Assembly: GCA_001796995.1 (NCBI GenBank)
Contig: MGOB01000033.1
Coordinates: 1 to 5,419, forward strand
Direction: 5' to 3'
DNA from: Chloroflexi bacterium RBG_16_68_14
Lineage (GTDB): Bacteria; Chloroflexota; Dehalococcoidia; DSTF01; RBG-16-68-14
Length of the DNA: 5,419 nucleotides
The first letter of the stretch is position 1; every line of letters starts with the position of its first letter. A program made the translations under genes and the position numbers. The notes beneath the pieces are model-generated. The model searched no databases. It saw only the letters and a program-made list of their open reading frames with translations, and was not told where the DNA came from. This document shows, in pieces, positions 1-5,358 of the stretch.

Positions 1-2
1 AC

Positions 3-89
3 ATGGCGGTCTACGGCACCCTGGCCGTGCTGGCGCTGGAGCGCCAGGGGCCCGACGGCCGAGAAGCAGAGACCTTTCGCAGCGCCTAG
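3..89 (+). CDS. C-terminal fragment of an unidentified protein
   Basis: This is an open frame running in from the left edge and ending at TAG (87-89). Its last 28 residues read M-A-V-Y-G-T-L-A-V-L-A-L-E-R-Q and then a polar tail ending F-R-S-A. The frame has high GC at third positions, which fits a coding 3' end; the ATG at position 3 is probably internal. The visible part looks like a hydrophobic/amphipathic helix followed by a short charged tail, as many metabolic enzymes end, but no family can be named from so little. It converges on the minus-strand operon ending at 165. That the frame is coding is moderately likely; its function is unknown. Confidence 0.5.
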   Translation: MAVYGTLAVLALERQGPDGREAETFRSA

Positions 90-146
90 ACCCCTGCTGG
101 TTAGCTCTGCAATTCTTCGCTAAGCCGTTCCGTCAGTTGAGTGATG

Positions 147-163
147 CGGCGGCGTGGCCGCCG
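147..163 (-). terminator. GC hairpin just after the HIT-like gene stop, possible weak terminator
   Basis: A perfect 7-bp inverted repeat (CGGCGGC / GCCGCCG) with a 3-nt loop sits directly after the TGA of the minus-strand gene ending at 165. No T-tract follows on either strand, so it is not a textbook intrinsic terminator. Its place between converging genes is what makes it a candidate. It could equally be a chance product of GC-rich sequence. Confidence 0.25.
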
Positions 164-164
164 T

Positions 165-509
165 TCATGCTGTGCTGCCCAGCGCCGCGTCTTTGGCATC
201 GGCCGCCTCAAGGATCGCTTTGGCCTTTTCGACAAACGCTTCGACTTGGCGGCGGGGAGGGAGCTCATTCGCCTGAAACATATCGACTTGCAGGAACGGG
301 CCCGGCCGTGGGTATTCCTGCTGAAGGCGACTCCATGCCGGCTGGAGAACAAAGTGCAGATGCCCAGCTACCCACCCCGCAAACGACCAGAGACAGACGT
401 AGACTTGATCAGGCTCCAGGATCGCCCGGATGGTGGCCGTGACCTGCCGCAAGAGGGGGCCTAACTCCGCCGACTCCACGTTCTCGGAGTGACCTGATGG
501 GCCTGACAC
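165..509 (-). CDS. HIT-like protein, N-terminally short, with an incomplete histidine triad
   Basis: The frame encodes 114 aa from a GTG start. The start is chosen because AAGGAG (524-519) lies 9 nt upstream. Residues 36-57 resemble the core of histidine-triad (HIT) nucleotide hydrolases/transferases: a Q-V-Y-V-C-L-W strand and then H50-L-H52-F-V54-L-Q-P57. In the family consensus HxHxHxx the middle histidine is the nucleophile, which corresponds to H52. The third histidine position is valine (V54). A typical HIT protein has about 130-150 aa, with roughly 50-60 residues of nucleotide-binding strands before the part seen here. Those are absent, and the upstream DNA is the end of the SDR gene. 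The C-terminal half (L-Q-V-D-M-F and the helix at 88-102) looks intact. It is the last gene of the glpK operon, 14 nt after the SDR stop. Either a non-catalytic derivative or a decaying remnant is possible. The HIT assignment is fairly likely; activity is doubtful. Confidence 0.65.
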   Translation of the reverse strand: MSGPSGHSENVESAELGPLLRQVTATIRAILEPDQVYVCLWSFAGWVAGHLHFVLQPAWSRLQQEYPRPGPFLQVDMFQANELPPRRQVEAFVEKAKAILEAADAKDAALGSTA

Positions 510-518
510 CTGGGCTCG

Positions 519-524
519 CTCCTT
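519..524 (-). promoter_or_regulatory. Ribosome binding site for the GTG-started HIT-like gene
   Basis: AAGGAG lies 9 nt before the GTG at 509, and its first base is the last base of the SDR stop codon TGA. It supports the GTG start, and hence the short N-terminus, and suggests translational coupling to the SDR. Confidence 0.6.
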
Positions 525-1279
525 CAGACGAAGATCTGGCCGCCGTCCACCACCAGCGTGTGGCCGGTGACCATGCGCGCGTCTTCGGAGCAGAGGAAGA
601 CCAGCGGCCCCACCAGGTCCTCAGGGAGCATCTCCCTCCTGAGCGCCCGCTCCTGGGCGATCCTCTGGTAGCGCTCCTCTGGGACCAGCTTCGCCGTGCC
701 GGTGTGGACCAGCCCCGGCGACAGGCAGTTCACGCGGATGCCATGCGGGCCCATCTCCCGGGCCAGCGTCTTAGTCAGGTTCTCCAGCGCCGCCTTGCTC
801 GCGCTGTAGTGGGCCCGGCCCTCCGGCGCCAGCACCGTGTTCACGGAACCGATGTTGACGATCACGCCTGACCCCTGCTCCTTCATCGCCGGCAGGACGG
901 CTCGCGCGCAGAGCTGGGCACCGGTCAGGTTGACCCCGATCACCAGGTTCCACTCTTCGGGATCGATCTGGAGGAACTCCTGCCGCGCCAGGGTCACGTA
1001 GATGGCGGCGGCGTTGACCAGGATATCGATGCGGCCGAAGCGCTCCAGCGTCCGGCGGGCCATCTCCTCCGTCGACGCCACGTCAGCGACGTCGACACGG
1101 AGAGCGAGACAATCAGGGCCTGAACTGGAGAGCTGGGACGCCAGCTCCTGCGCCGCGCCTTCGTCGACATCCGCCACCACCACGCTGGCGCCCTCCTTCG
1201 CCAGGCCCAGCGAAAACACGCTACCGATCGCGCCGGCGCCGCCGGTTACGATGGCGACCTTGCCCTTCAGCCGCTCCAT
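524..1279 (-). CDS. Short-chain dehydrogenase/reductase (classical SDR), NAD-type
   Basis: This is a 251-aa Rossmann-fold oxidoreductase of the usual classical SDR length. Visible motifs are the cofactor-binding T-G-G-A-G-A-I-G (12-19), acidic D37 at the end of strand beta-2 (favouring NAD(H) over NADP(H)), D63-V64 contacting adenine, and N-A-A-A (89-92). The full catalytic tetrad N117, S145, Y158 and K162 is present, followed by S-P-G (187-189) and a C-terminal V-D-G-G. The open frame continues far upstream inside glpK, but the ATG at 1279 is chosen because AGGAGG lies just before it and the protein there begins directly with the Rossmann strand. It follows glpK by 8 nt. The substrate is not readable from sequence. 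Linkage to glycerol kinase suggests a polyol, sugar alcohol or sugar acid, but many 3-oxoacyl-type SDRs look alike. The enzyme is expected to be cytoplasmic. Confidence 0.93.
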   Translation of the reverse strand: MERLKGKVAIVTGGAGAIGSVFSLGLAKEGASVVVADVDEGAAQELASQLSSSGPDCLALRVDVADVASTEEMARRTLERFGRIDILVNAAAIYVTLARQEFLQIDPEEWNLVIGVNLTGAQLCARAVLPAMKEQGSGVIVNIGSVNTVLAPEGRAHYSASKAALENLTKTLAREMGPHGIRVNCLSPGLVHTGTAKLVPEERYQRIAQERALRREMLPEDLVGPLVFLCSEDARMVTGHTLVVDGGQIFV

Positions 1280-1283
1280 ACGT

Positions 1284-1289
1284 CCTCCT
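1284..1289 (-). promoter_or_regulatory. SDR ribosome binding site overlapping the glpK stop
   Basis: AGGAGG lies 4 nt before the SDR ATG. The last two bases of the glpK stop TAG are the first two bases of this element, an arrangement that favours termination-reinitiation. It fixes the SDR start at 1279. Confidence 0.75.
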
Positions 1290-2805
1290 ACTGGCTTTGG
1301 CTGCCCTGCTTCTGCTCCTCCAGGGCCCAGCCCTTCGCCCGCTCCACGGCCCGGCACCAGCCCACGTACAGCTCCTCCCGCCGCTCGGCCGGTAGCTGCG
1401 GCTCGAAGGTGCGGTCCGAGCGCCAGCGCCGGGCGATGTCGTCCAGCCCCGACCAGAGGCCGATACCGAGGCCGGCGAGGTACGCCGCGCCCAGCGCCGT
1501 CGTCTCCGGCACGGCGGAGCGGACCACCGGCCGGCCCAGCAGGTCGGCCTGGATCTGCATCAGCAGGTCGTTGCGGGACGCGCCGCCGTCGGCCCGCAGC
1601 GACTCCAGGTGGATCCCCGTCTCGCCCTCCATCGCCTCCAGCACGTCCCGGGTCTGGAAGGCGATCGCCTTCAGCGTGGCGCGGGCGATGTGGGCCTGCG
1701 TTGTTCCGCGGGTGATCCCCAGGATGGCGCCCCGAGCGTAAGGGTCCCAGTGGGGCGCCCCCAACCCGACGAAGGCCGGCACCACATACACGCCCTCGCT
1801 CGACTCTACCGAGGCGGCGAGCGCCTCGATCTCGGCCGCGTGCTTGAAGAAGCGGAGGCCGTCCCGCAACCACTGGACGGCGGCGCCGGTGACGAAGATG
1901 CTGCCCTCCAGGGCATACTGGAGCCGCCCTGCCAGCCGCGATGCGACGGTGGCCAGCAGCCTATCGGAGTGGCGCGGCGTCTCGCCGGTATGGAGGAGAA
2001 GGAAAGAGCCGGTGCCGTAGGTGTTCTTCGCCTCCCCCTGCCGGAAGCAGGCCTGGCCGAAGAGAGCGGCCTGCTGATCGCCCGCCACCCCGGCGATGGG
2101 CAGCGCCGCCCCCAGCAGGGAGGGCTCGCACTCCCCCAGGACGCCGCTGGAATCGAGCACCTGGGGCAGCATCGAGGCTGGGATCTCGAAGCGGCGGAGC
2201 AGCTCCTCGTCCCAGCGCCCTTCGCGCAGGTTGAAGAGCATGGTGCGCGAGGCGTTGCTGGCGTCGGTGGCGTGGACACGACCGCCGGTGAGGCGGAAGA
2301 TGAGCCAGCTATCGACGGTGCCGAAGGCGAGCTCGCCCGCCTCGGCCCGGCGCTGGGCGTCGGGCACGTGGTCGAGCAGCCAGCGCGCCTTCGTCGCCGA
2401 GAAGTAGGCGTCCAGCACCAGGCCGGTGCGCTCGCGGATGAGCGGCTCCAGCCCCTGGCGGCGCAGCTCGTCGCACTGCTCCGCCGTGCGCCGGCACTGC
2501 CAGACGACGGCGTTGGCGATGGGCCGGCCGGTGTCCCGCTCCCAGACCACGGTGGTCTCCCGCTGGTTGGTGATGCCCACCGCCGCCACCTGCTTCAGCG
2601 CCACCTGCGACTTGCGCAGCACGTCCTGCGCCGCCGCCAGTTGGGAGGACCAGATCGCCTCCGGGTCGTGCTCCACCCAGCCGGCGCGCGGGTACATCTG
2701 GGGGAACTCCCGCTGCTCCGTCGCAATGGGCGCCCCCTCCTCATCGAAGAGGACGGCGCGGGAGCTGGAGGTACCCTGGTCGAGGGCGAGGATGTATCGG
2801 GGCAT
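1288..2805 (-). CDS. glpK: Glycerol kinase
   Basis: This 505-aa FGGY-family kinase has the usual glycerol kinase length. It phosphorylates glycerol with ATP to sn-glycerol 3-phosphate in the cytoplasm. Motifs in order are the N-terminal phosphate loop D-Q-G-T-S-S-S-R (9-16), G-W-V-E-H-D-P (42-48), G-I-T-N-Q-R-E-T (77-84, with glycerol-contacting R82 and E83) and Y134 in A-Y-F-S-A-T-K. They continue with V-D-S-W-L (164-168), the catalytic-base region A-G-D-Q-Q (241-245, D243), the ATP-site N-T-Y-G-T-G-S (261-267), G-A-P-H-W-D-P (349-355) and D-G-G-A-S-R-N-D (406-413). In the loop before A-G-D-Q-Q (about 220-240) there is neither the histidine phosphorylated by HPr in Firmicutes nor the glycine-rich FBP loop of E. 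coli. Known allosteric controls therefore probably do not apply. The ATG at 2805 is preceded by AAGGAGG. It is the first gene of a three-gene operon with the SDR and HIT-like genes; no glpF or glpD is visible in the window. Confidence 0.97.
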   Translation of the reverse strand: MPRYILALDQGTSSSRAVLFDEEGAPIATEQREFPQMYPRAGWVEHDPEAIWSSQLAAAQDVLRKSQVALKQVAAVGITNQRETTVVWERDTGRPIANAVVWQCRRTAEQCDELRRQGLEPLIRERTGLVLDAYFSATKARWLLDHVPDAQRRAEAGELAFGTVDSWLIFRLTGGRVHATDASNASRTMLFNLREGRWDEELLRRFEIPASMLPQVLDSSGVLGECEPSLLGAALPIAGVAGDQQAALFGQACFRQGEAKNTYGTGSFLLLHTGETPRHSDRLLATVASRLAGRLQYALEGSIFVTGAAVQWLRDGLRFFKHAAEIEALAASVESSEGVYVVPAFVGLGAPHWDPYARGAILGITRGTTQAHIARATLKAIAFQTRDVLEAMEGETGIHLESLRADGGASRNDLLMQIQADLLGRPVVRSAVPETTALGAAYLAGLGIGLWSGLDDIARRWRSDRTFEPQLPAERREELYVGWCRAVERAKGWALEEQKQGSQSQ

Positions 2806-2823
2806 GGGCCTCCTTCCAACGCG

Positions 2824-2852
2824 ATTCTAGCACGATAGGTCGTCGAAGACAG
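2824..2852 (-). promoter_or_regulatory. Putative extended -10 promoter of the glpK operon
   Basis: Reading leftward, CTGTCT (2852-2847, 3 of 6 to TTGACA) is followed after 17 bp by TAGAAT (2829-2824). The TAGAAT is preceded by TGC, giving the extended -10 form TGnTAnnaT. Transcription would start near 2817, leaving a leader of only about 12 nt that is almost entirely the SD. The -10 is good and the -35 weak. No operator for a glycerol regulator is recognised. Confidence 0.4.
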
Positions 2853-2853
2853 A

Positions 2854-2873
2854 GGGCGGGCGGCTGCCCGCCC
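2854..2873 (-). terminator. Perfect GC hairpin, candidate terminator of the upstream small-gene unit
   Basis: GGGCGGGC (2854-2861), a 4-nt loop and GCCCGCCC (2866-2873) make a perfect 8-bp stem. Read on the minus strand it is followed by the pyrimidine/T-rich TCTGTCTTC. It lies about 90 nt after the stop of the 148-aa gene and just before the glpK promoter. This fits a weak intrinsic terminator separating the two leftward units, with read-through possible. No tail of this kind follows it on the plus strand. Confidence 0.5.
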
Positions 2874-2964
2874 AGGGCGACCGCACAGTCGACCCTATGG
2901 CCTAGCTACCGCTCTATTGCATCCATCAGGAGGGATGGAATGGTGCTGAAGAGCGCACCGGCCT

Positions 2965-3411
2965 TCAGTAGCATTGCCCGAGGGAATAGCTTTCGTCCTC
3001 CCGATACCAGTTCTTCGACCACTCGATGACCCAGTGTTTCGTCCGCACTCGGTAGCAGGCGTACCCGCCGTAAGCGGTCACTTGGCGATAGCGAGAACTG
3101 CCGTAGAAGTCAGTATTGAGGCGCGAGCCGCCGAACGTCCCGAAGGGAGGGGGCCACCCCGGGTGATCCACCCATTGCCCCGCCGACCAATCGAAGTATT
3201 GGATAAAGACGATGTGCTCCAACTCTTGCGCTGGATGGTCGTTGCAGGCGGTGACTACCTTAAACCAGAACTGCTCGGGCTCGGTCTTCAGACTCCAGGA
3301 CTGGGCGGGGCAAGCGTCGTCAGCATGCTGGTCGGCGGCCTCGACCCCAGCGACGACGAGCAGCCCGACCAGCAAGAGCAGCGCGAACACGACGCGGGCT
3401 GGCGTAGGCAC
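2965..3411 (-). CDS. Small secreted cysteine-containing protein of unknown function
   Basis: The frame encodes 148 aa from a GTG start supported by GGAGG (3423-3419) 7 nt upstream. An N-terminal signal peptide is clear: basic R6, a hydrophobic core at about 7-22, and a V-E-A site giving likely cleavage after A25. The predicted mature part of about 123 aa has four cysteines (C34, C56, C119, C147), which could form two disulfides. It also has many Trp and Tyr residues (for example W39, W49, W75, W80, W86, W127, W131, W135) and a Y-G-G-Y-A-C-Y stretch at 114-120. This suggests a small compact extracellular beta-domain, possibly for binding or cell-surface use. There is no lipobox and no recognisable enzyme motif, and I do not recognise the family. 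It follows the 122-aa membrane-anchored gene by 38 nt and probably shares its promoter. That it is a real, exported protein is likely; its role is unknown. Confidence 0.75.
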   Translation of the reverse strand: MPTPARVVFALLLLVGLLVVAGVEAADQHADDACPAQSWSLKTEPEQFWFKVVTACNDHPAQELEHIVFIQYFDWSAGQWVDHPGWPPPFGTFGGSRLNTDFYGSSRYRQVTAYGGYACYRVRTKHWVIEWSKNWYREDESYSLGQCY

Positions 3412-3449
3412 CTAATTTCCTCCCACCCTAGTCAGCTATCCAGGGGCGT

Positions 3450-3818
3450 TCAGGGACAGGGCACGGCGGGTAGGTCGGCTACGCCGCCGACGGGGGTCGC
3501 GCCGCCTGGCCAGGGTTCGGGGGGCATAACCTGAATCCAGTCGTTCGGCGCTAATTGGAGGCCGCTTAGGTCGGGCGGGTGTCCCTCCTCGAAGTCCCAT
3601 TCGGGCGTCGGCAGGGGCTCACCCTCCGCCACGATCGCCTGCTCAATGGTTGGCCACGCGGCCGCGAGGGTCTCACGGGCCGCTGGTGACAAGGCGATAG
3701 GCGGCGGGTCACCAGGCTCTCCGGCTACACAACTGCTGGATCCTAACAATGACCGGGCACCCAGCAACACTGCCGCAACAACGATGAGACCAAGGAGAAA
3801 AGCAGCAAGGCCCCGCAT
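3450..3818 (-). CDS. Small membrane-anchored or exported proline-rich protein of unknown function
   Basis: The frame encodes 122 aa. The ATG at 3818 is chosen because GGAGG (3830-3826) lies 7 nt upstream, the protein then starts with a hydrophobic segment, and a promoter sits correctly just upstream. The longer open frame to 3941 would read through that promoter. Residues 3-26 form a single hydrophobic helix after M-R, either a signal peptide or an anchor. S-S-S-C30 follows it, but without the leucine expected of a lipobox, so lipoprotein processing is doubtful. The remainder is acidic and rich in Pro and Trp: a helix at about 44-66 (S-P-A-A-R-E-T-L), then P-T-P-E-W-D-F-E-E-G-H and P-N-D-W-I-Q-V-M-P-P. 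A second cysteine (C121) lies at the C-terminus and could pair with C30. No family is recognised. It heads a two-gene unit with the 148-aa secreted protein. Confidence 0.7.
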   Translation of the reverse strand: MRGLAAFLLGLIVVAAVLLGARSLLGSSSCVAGEPGDPPPIALSPAARETLAAAWPTIEQAIVAEGEPLPTPEWDFEEGHPPDLSGLQLAPNDWIQVMPPEPWPGGATPVGGVADLPAVPCP

Positions 3819-3849
3819 CGCAGAACCTCCGTTCCGCCAGAGCAAGTCT

Positions 3850-3878
3850 AGCGTACTGCTACCGCGACAGGTTGTCAA
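3850..3878 (-). promoter_or_regulatory. Leftward promoter of the small exported-protein genes
   Basis: On the minus strand a perfect TTGACA (3878-3873) is followed after exactly 17 bp by TACGCT (3855-3850). The latter keeps the three most conserved -10 bases (TAnnnT). The expected start near 3843 leaves an approximately 25-nt leader that includes the GGAGG of the gene starting at 3818. Spacing and position agree well. Confidence 0.6.
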
Positions 3879-3895
3879 GTGGAAGACGCGTCGTT

Positions 3896-3910
3896 CTGTC
3901 AAGTTGACAG
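3896..3910. repeat. 15-bp perfect palindrome CTGTCAAGTTGACAG, candidate operator
   Basis: Two 7-bp arms (CTGTCAA / TTGACAG) flank a central G. The right arm contains the rightward -35 hexamer. The left arm plus two further bases (TGTCAAGT, 3897-3904) is repeated directly at 3873-3880, where it contains the leftward -35. A dimeric regulator bound here could control both divergent promoters. The symmetry may also arise simply from two opposed TTGACA hexamers. No known regulator site is recognised. Confidence 0.45.
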
Positions 3911-3932
3911 CGGACGGCTGCGCTGCTACCCT
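3904..3932 (+). promoter_or_regulatory. Rightward promoter of the PD40 propeller unit
   Basis: A perfect TTGACA (3904-3909) is followed after 17 bp by TACCCT (3927-3932). That box keeps TAnnnT and is preceded by TGC, an extended -10 feature. Transcription should begin near 3939. It is oriented toward the propeller gene at 4129 and back to back with the leftward promoter. Confidence 0.6.
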
Positions 3933-3938
3933 CGTTCT

Positions 3939-4128
3939 CACCTAGCGGTACGGGCGCGTGTCGCCCTGCCGATACTAGCTGAGAGCCAGGCCTTGGTGTC
4001 CCCGGTCCTTCCTGAAGGAAGGACGCTGAGGAGCGGGTACCCTCCGGGCCGAAAGGCAGGGACAGGAGAGGCCAGCGGTCGGCGGGGGCTGGCTAGGGAT
4101 CGCCAGAACGGAGCGCAGGGACGAACCG
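3939..4128 (+). other. Long structured 5' leader of the propeller gene, identity unknown
   Basis: About 190 nt without a convincing ORF lie between the predicted rightward start site and the ATG at 4129. Visible structure includes a perfect 8-bp stem closed by a TGAA loop (4005-4024) and a GCC-GAAA-GGC hairpin with a GNRA tetraloop (4048-4057). It also includes the 8-bp palindrome GGGTACCC (4035-4042) and a 6-bp GCCAGC/GCTGGC stem (4071-4076 with 4088-4093). I could not match it to a riboswitch or ncRNA consensus I know. It may be a cis-regulatory leader, a separate small RNA, or plain UTR. Confidence 0.4.
4005..4024 (+). repeat. Perfect hairpin in the leader
   Basis: GTCCTTCC and GGAAGGAC form an uninterrupted 8-bp stem with a TGAA tetraloop. 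It is the strongest single structure in the leader and lies about 65 nt after the predicted start site. No T-tract follows, so it is unlikely to be a terminator on the plus strand. Confidence 0.6.
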
Positions 4129-5358
4129 ATGAGGCTCTCCCGCACCGTTGCCGAGGCCAGGAAGCCGGGCGCGGACCGCCACTCGACCCTGAAGGGCGGT
4201 TTCCCCCGGCGTCACCCGGTGGTTGTGGTCGCCCTGGCGCTTGGGGCGCTCGGGCTGCTGCTCAGCCTCCTTCTCGGCCTCCAGGCTATCGGGGGCGGTC
4301 AGCCCGCCGCCTCGGCCGGCCGGCCGGCCCTCCCGCAGACGGAGGGCCCGCTGGTGGTCTACAGCGAGTTCGGCCAGACGGCCGATACCCTCTGGGCCGC
4401 CGACCCCAACGACCCCACGAACCGCGCGCAAATTGCTCTCGTGGAGCACGCCTGGGGCTTCGGCATCTTCCCCAGCCTCTCGCCCGATGGCGCTCATATC
4501 GCCTATACCGTCCTCCCCGCTGGCGGCGGGCAGGACGGCTCGGACGCCCGCGCTGAGCTCTGGCTGCTGGAGACCGCCACCGGCGAGCGGACCCGCCTGG
4601 CCCAGGACATCGATCTGCTCAGCACCCCCGTCTGGTCACCTGACAGCGCCAGCATGGTCGTCCGCCGCAGCCAGTGGCAGGACGGGGCGGGCGGTAGCGC
4701 CAGCCTGCTGCGCATCGACCTCGCCGGGGCGGCGACGGAGGTGGCGGCGGCCGACGCGGGCCTCTACCCCATCGACTTCTCGCCTGACGGGGCGTGGCTC
4801 TACTACGCCGTCCTCTCGCCGTCAGGTACTGACCTGGCCCGCGCGCCGACCGTCGGCAGCGAGACGGAGACGCTCGCCCACCTGAGCGACGGCGTCGCCC
4901 GCGACTGGCATCTCTCGCCCGACGGGACGCGGCTAGCCTACCTGGCCCAGACACCCAAGGGCGCCGAGACCACCTTCGCCGCCGAGGTGCTCCATCTCGC
5001 CACGGGCACGGTACAGACGCCCCTGGCGGGCGCGGCGGTCGCCCAGTTCGGCCCGGCCTGGGAGCGGGACGGCAGCCTGACCATCGGCCGGCTCGATAGC
5101 GACGGGCCGGTGCGGCTGAGCGCCGGAGGGACGAGGCTGAGCGAGGCGCTGCCGGCGCCCCCGCCCGGAGGTGGCTTTGATGTGCCCCTCTCCTGGTCGC
5201 CGGACGGCACCTACCTGGCGGTGCGCGGCTTCCAGGACTCGTCCCTGGCCGACCCGGGGCCTAGCTGGGTGATGGTGGTGAGCAGGGACGGCGCGCGACG
5301 ACAACTCTCCCCGCTGAGCGACGTGGTCGTCGCCGGCTGGCTGGAGGTATCGGAATGA
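4129..5358 (+). CDS. Membrane-anchored PD40/TolB-like beta-propeller protein
   Basis: The 409-aa protein has a basic cytoplasmic N-terminus (residues 1-29), one transmembrane helix at about 30-52 and a short Ala/Gly/Pro linker. The rest is an extracytoplasmic six-bladed propeller. Five clear PD40 (WD40-like) motifs are seen: L-S-P-D-G at 117-121, W-S-P-D-S at 169-173, F-S-P-D-G at 217-221, L-S-P-D-G at 262-266 and W-S-P-D-G at 356-360. A sixth, degenerate blade is at W-E-R-D-G (311-315). Each is followed by a strand of the A-Y or L-A-V type, as in the TolB C-terminal domain and prolyl-oligopeptidase propellers. No peptidase domain follows, so it is probably a binding or scaffold protein rather than an enzyme. 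The start at 4129 has only a weak SD (AGGG, 4117-4120), in contrast with the strong sites of neighbouring genes, so leader-dependent translation is conceivable. The stop overlaps the next gene's start (ATGA). The ligand is unknown. Confidence 0.88.
   Translation: MRLSRTVAEARKPGADRHSTLKGGFPRRHPVVVVALALGALGLLLSLLLGLQAIGGGQPAASAGRPALPQTEGPLVVYSEFGQTADTLWAADPNDPTNRAQIALVEHAWGFGIFPSLSPDGAHIAYTVLPAGGGQDGSDARAELWLLETATGERTRLAQDIDLLSTPVWSPDSASMVVRRSQWQDGAGGSASLLRIDLAGAATEVAAADAGLYPIDFSPDGAWLYYAVLSPSGTDLARAPTVGSETETLAHLSDGVARDWHLSPDGTRLAYLAQTPKGAETTFAAEVLHLATGTVQTPLAGAAVAQFGPAWERDGSLTIGRLDSDGPVRLSAGGTRLSEALPAPPPGGGFDVPLSWSPDGTYLAVRGFQDSSLADPGPSWVMVVSRDGARRQLSPLSDVVVAGWLEVSE

Noticed and set aside
101..352. 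Alternative minus-strand frame overlapping the HIT-like gene
   Set aside because: It gives an Arg-rich shadow translation with no motif. The overlapping frame shows the HIT pattern and has the ribosome binding site. A frameshifted C-terminal extension of the HIT-like protein through this frame cannot be supported.
1280..1873. Upstream extension of the SDR frame into glpK (to a 449-codon frame)
   Set aside because: The extension reads as Arg/Gly/Pro-rich shadow sequence. The ATG at 1279 has AGGAGG just before it and starts the protein directly at the Rossmann fold.
1609..2838. Long plus-strand open frame (409 codons) antisense to glpK
   Set aside because: It is a shadow of the GC-rich glpK codons. 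The translation is low-complexity, has no domain motifs and has no ribosome binding site, whereas glpK carries all family motifs.
2922..2939. Small TCCATC/GATGGA hairpin after the 148-aa gene as its terminator
   Set aside because: The stem is only 6 bp, it is not GC-rich and no T-tract follows. The hairpin at 2854-2873 is a better candidate.
3819..3941. Longer N-terminus for the 122-aa membrane protein
   Set aside because: The extra codons would run through the TTGACA/TACGCT promoter and lie before the good GGAGG at 3830-3826. The hydrophobic segment should follow the start directly.
4020..4050. T-box-like antiterminator (resemblance of GGGTACCC to the UGGNACCGCG motif)
   Set aside because: The match is poor on both strands, no specifier-loop domain or downstream terminator was seen, and neither flanking gene is an aminoacyl-tRNA or amino-acid gene.
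4026..4057. Hammerhead ribozyme core (CTGAGGA followed by GAAA)
   Set aside because: The two core pieces occur, but the bases between them do not form stem II beyond one pair. No stem III with a cleavage triplet was found.
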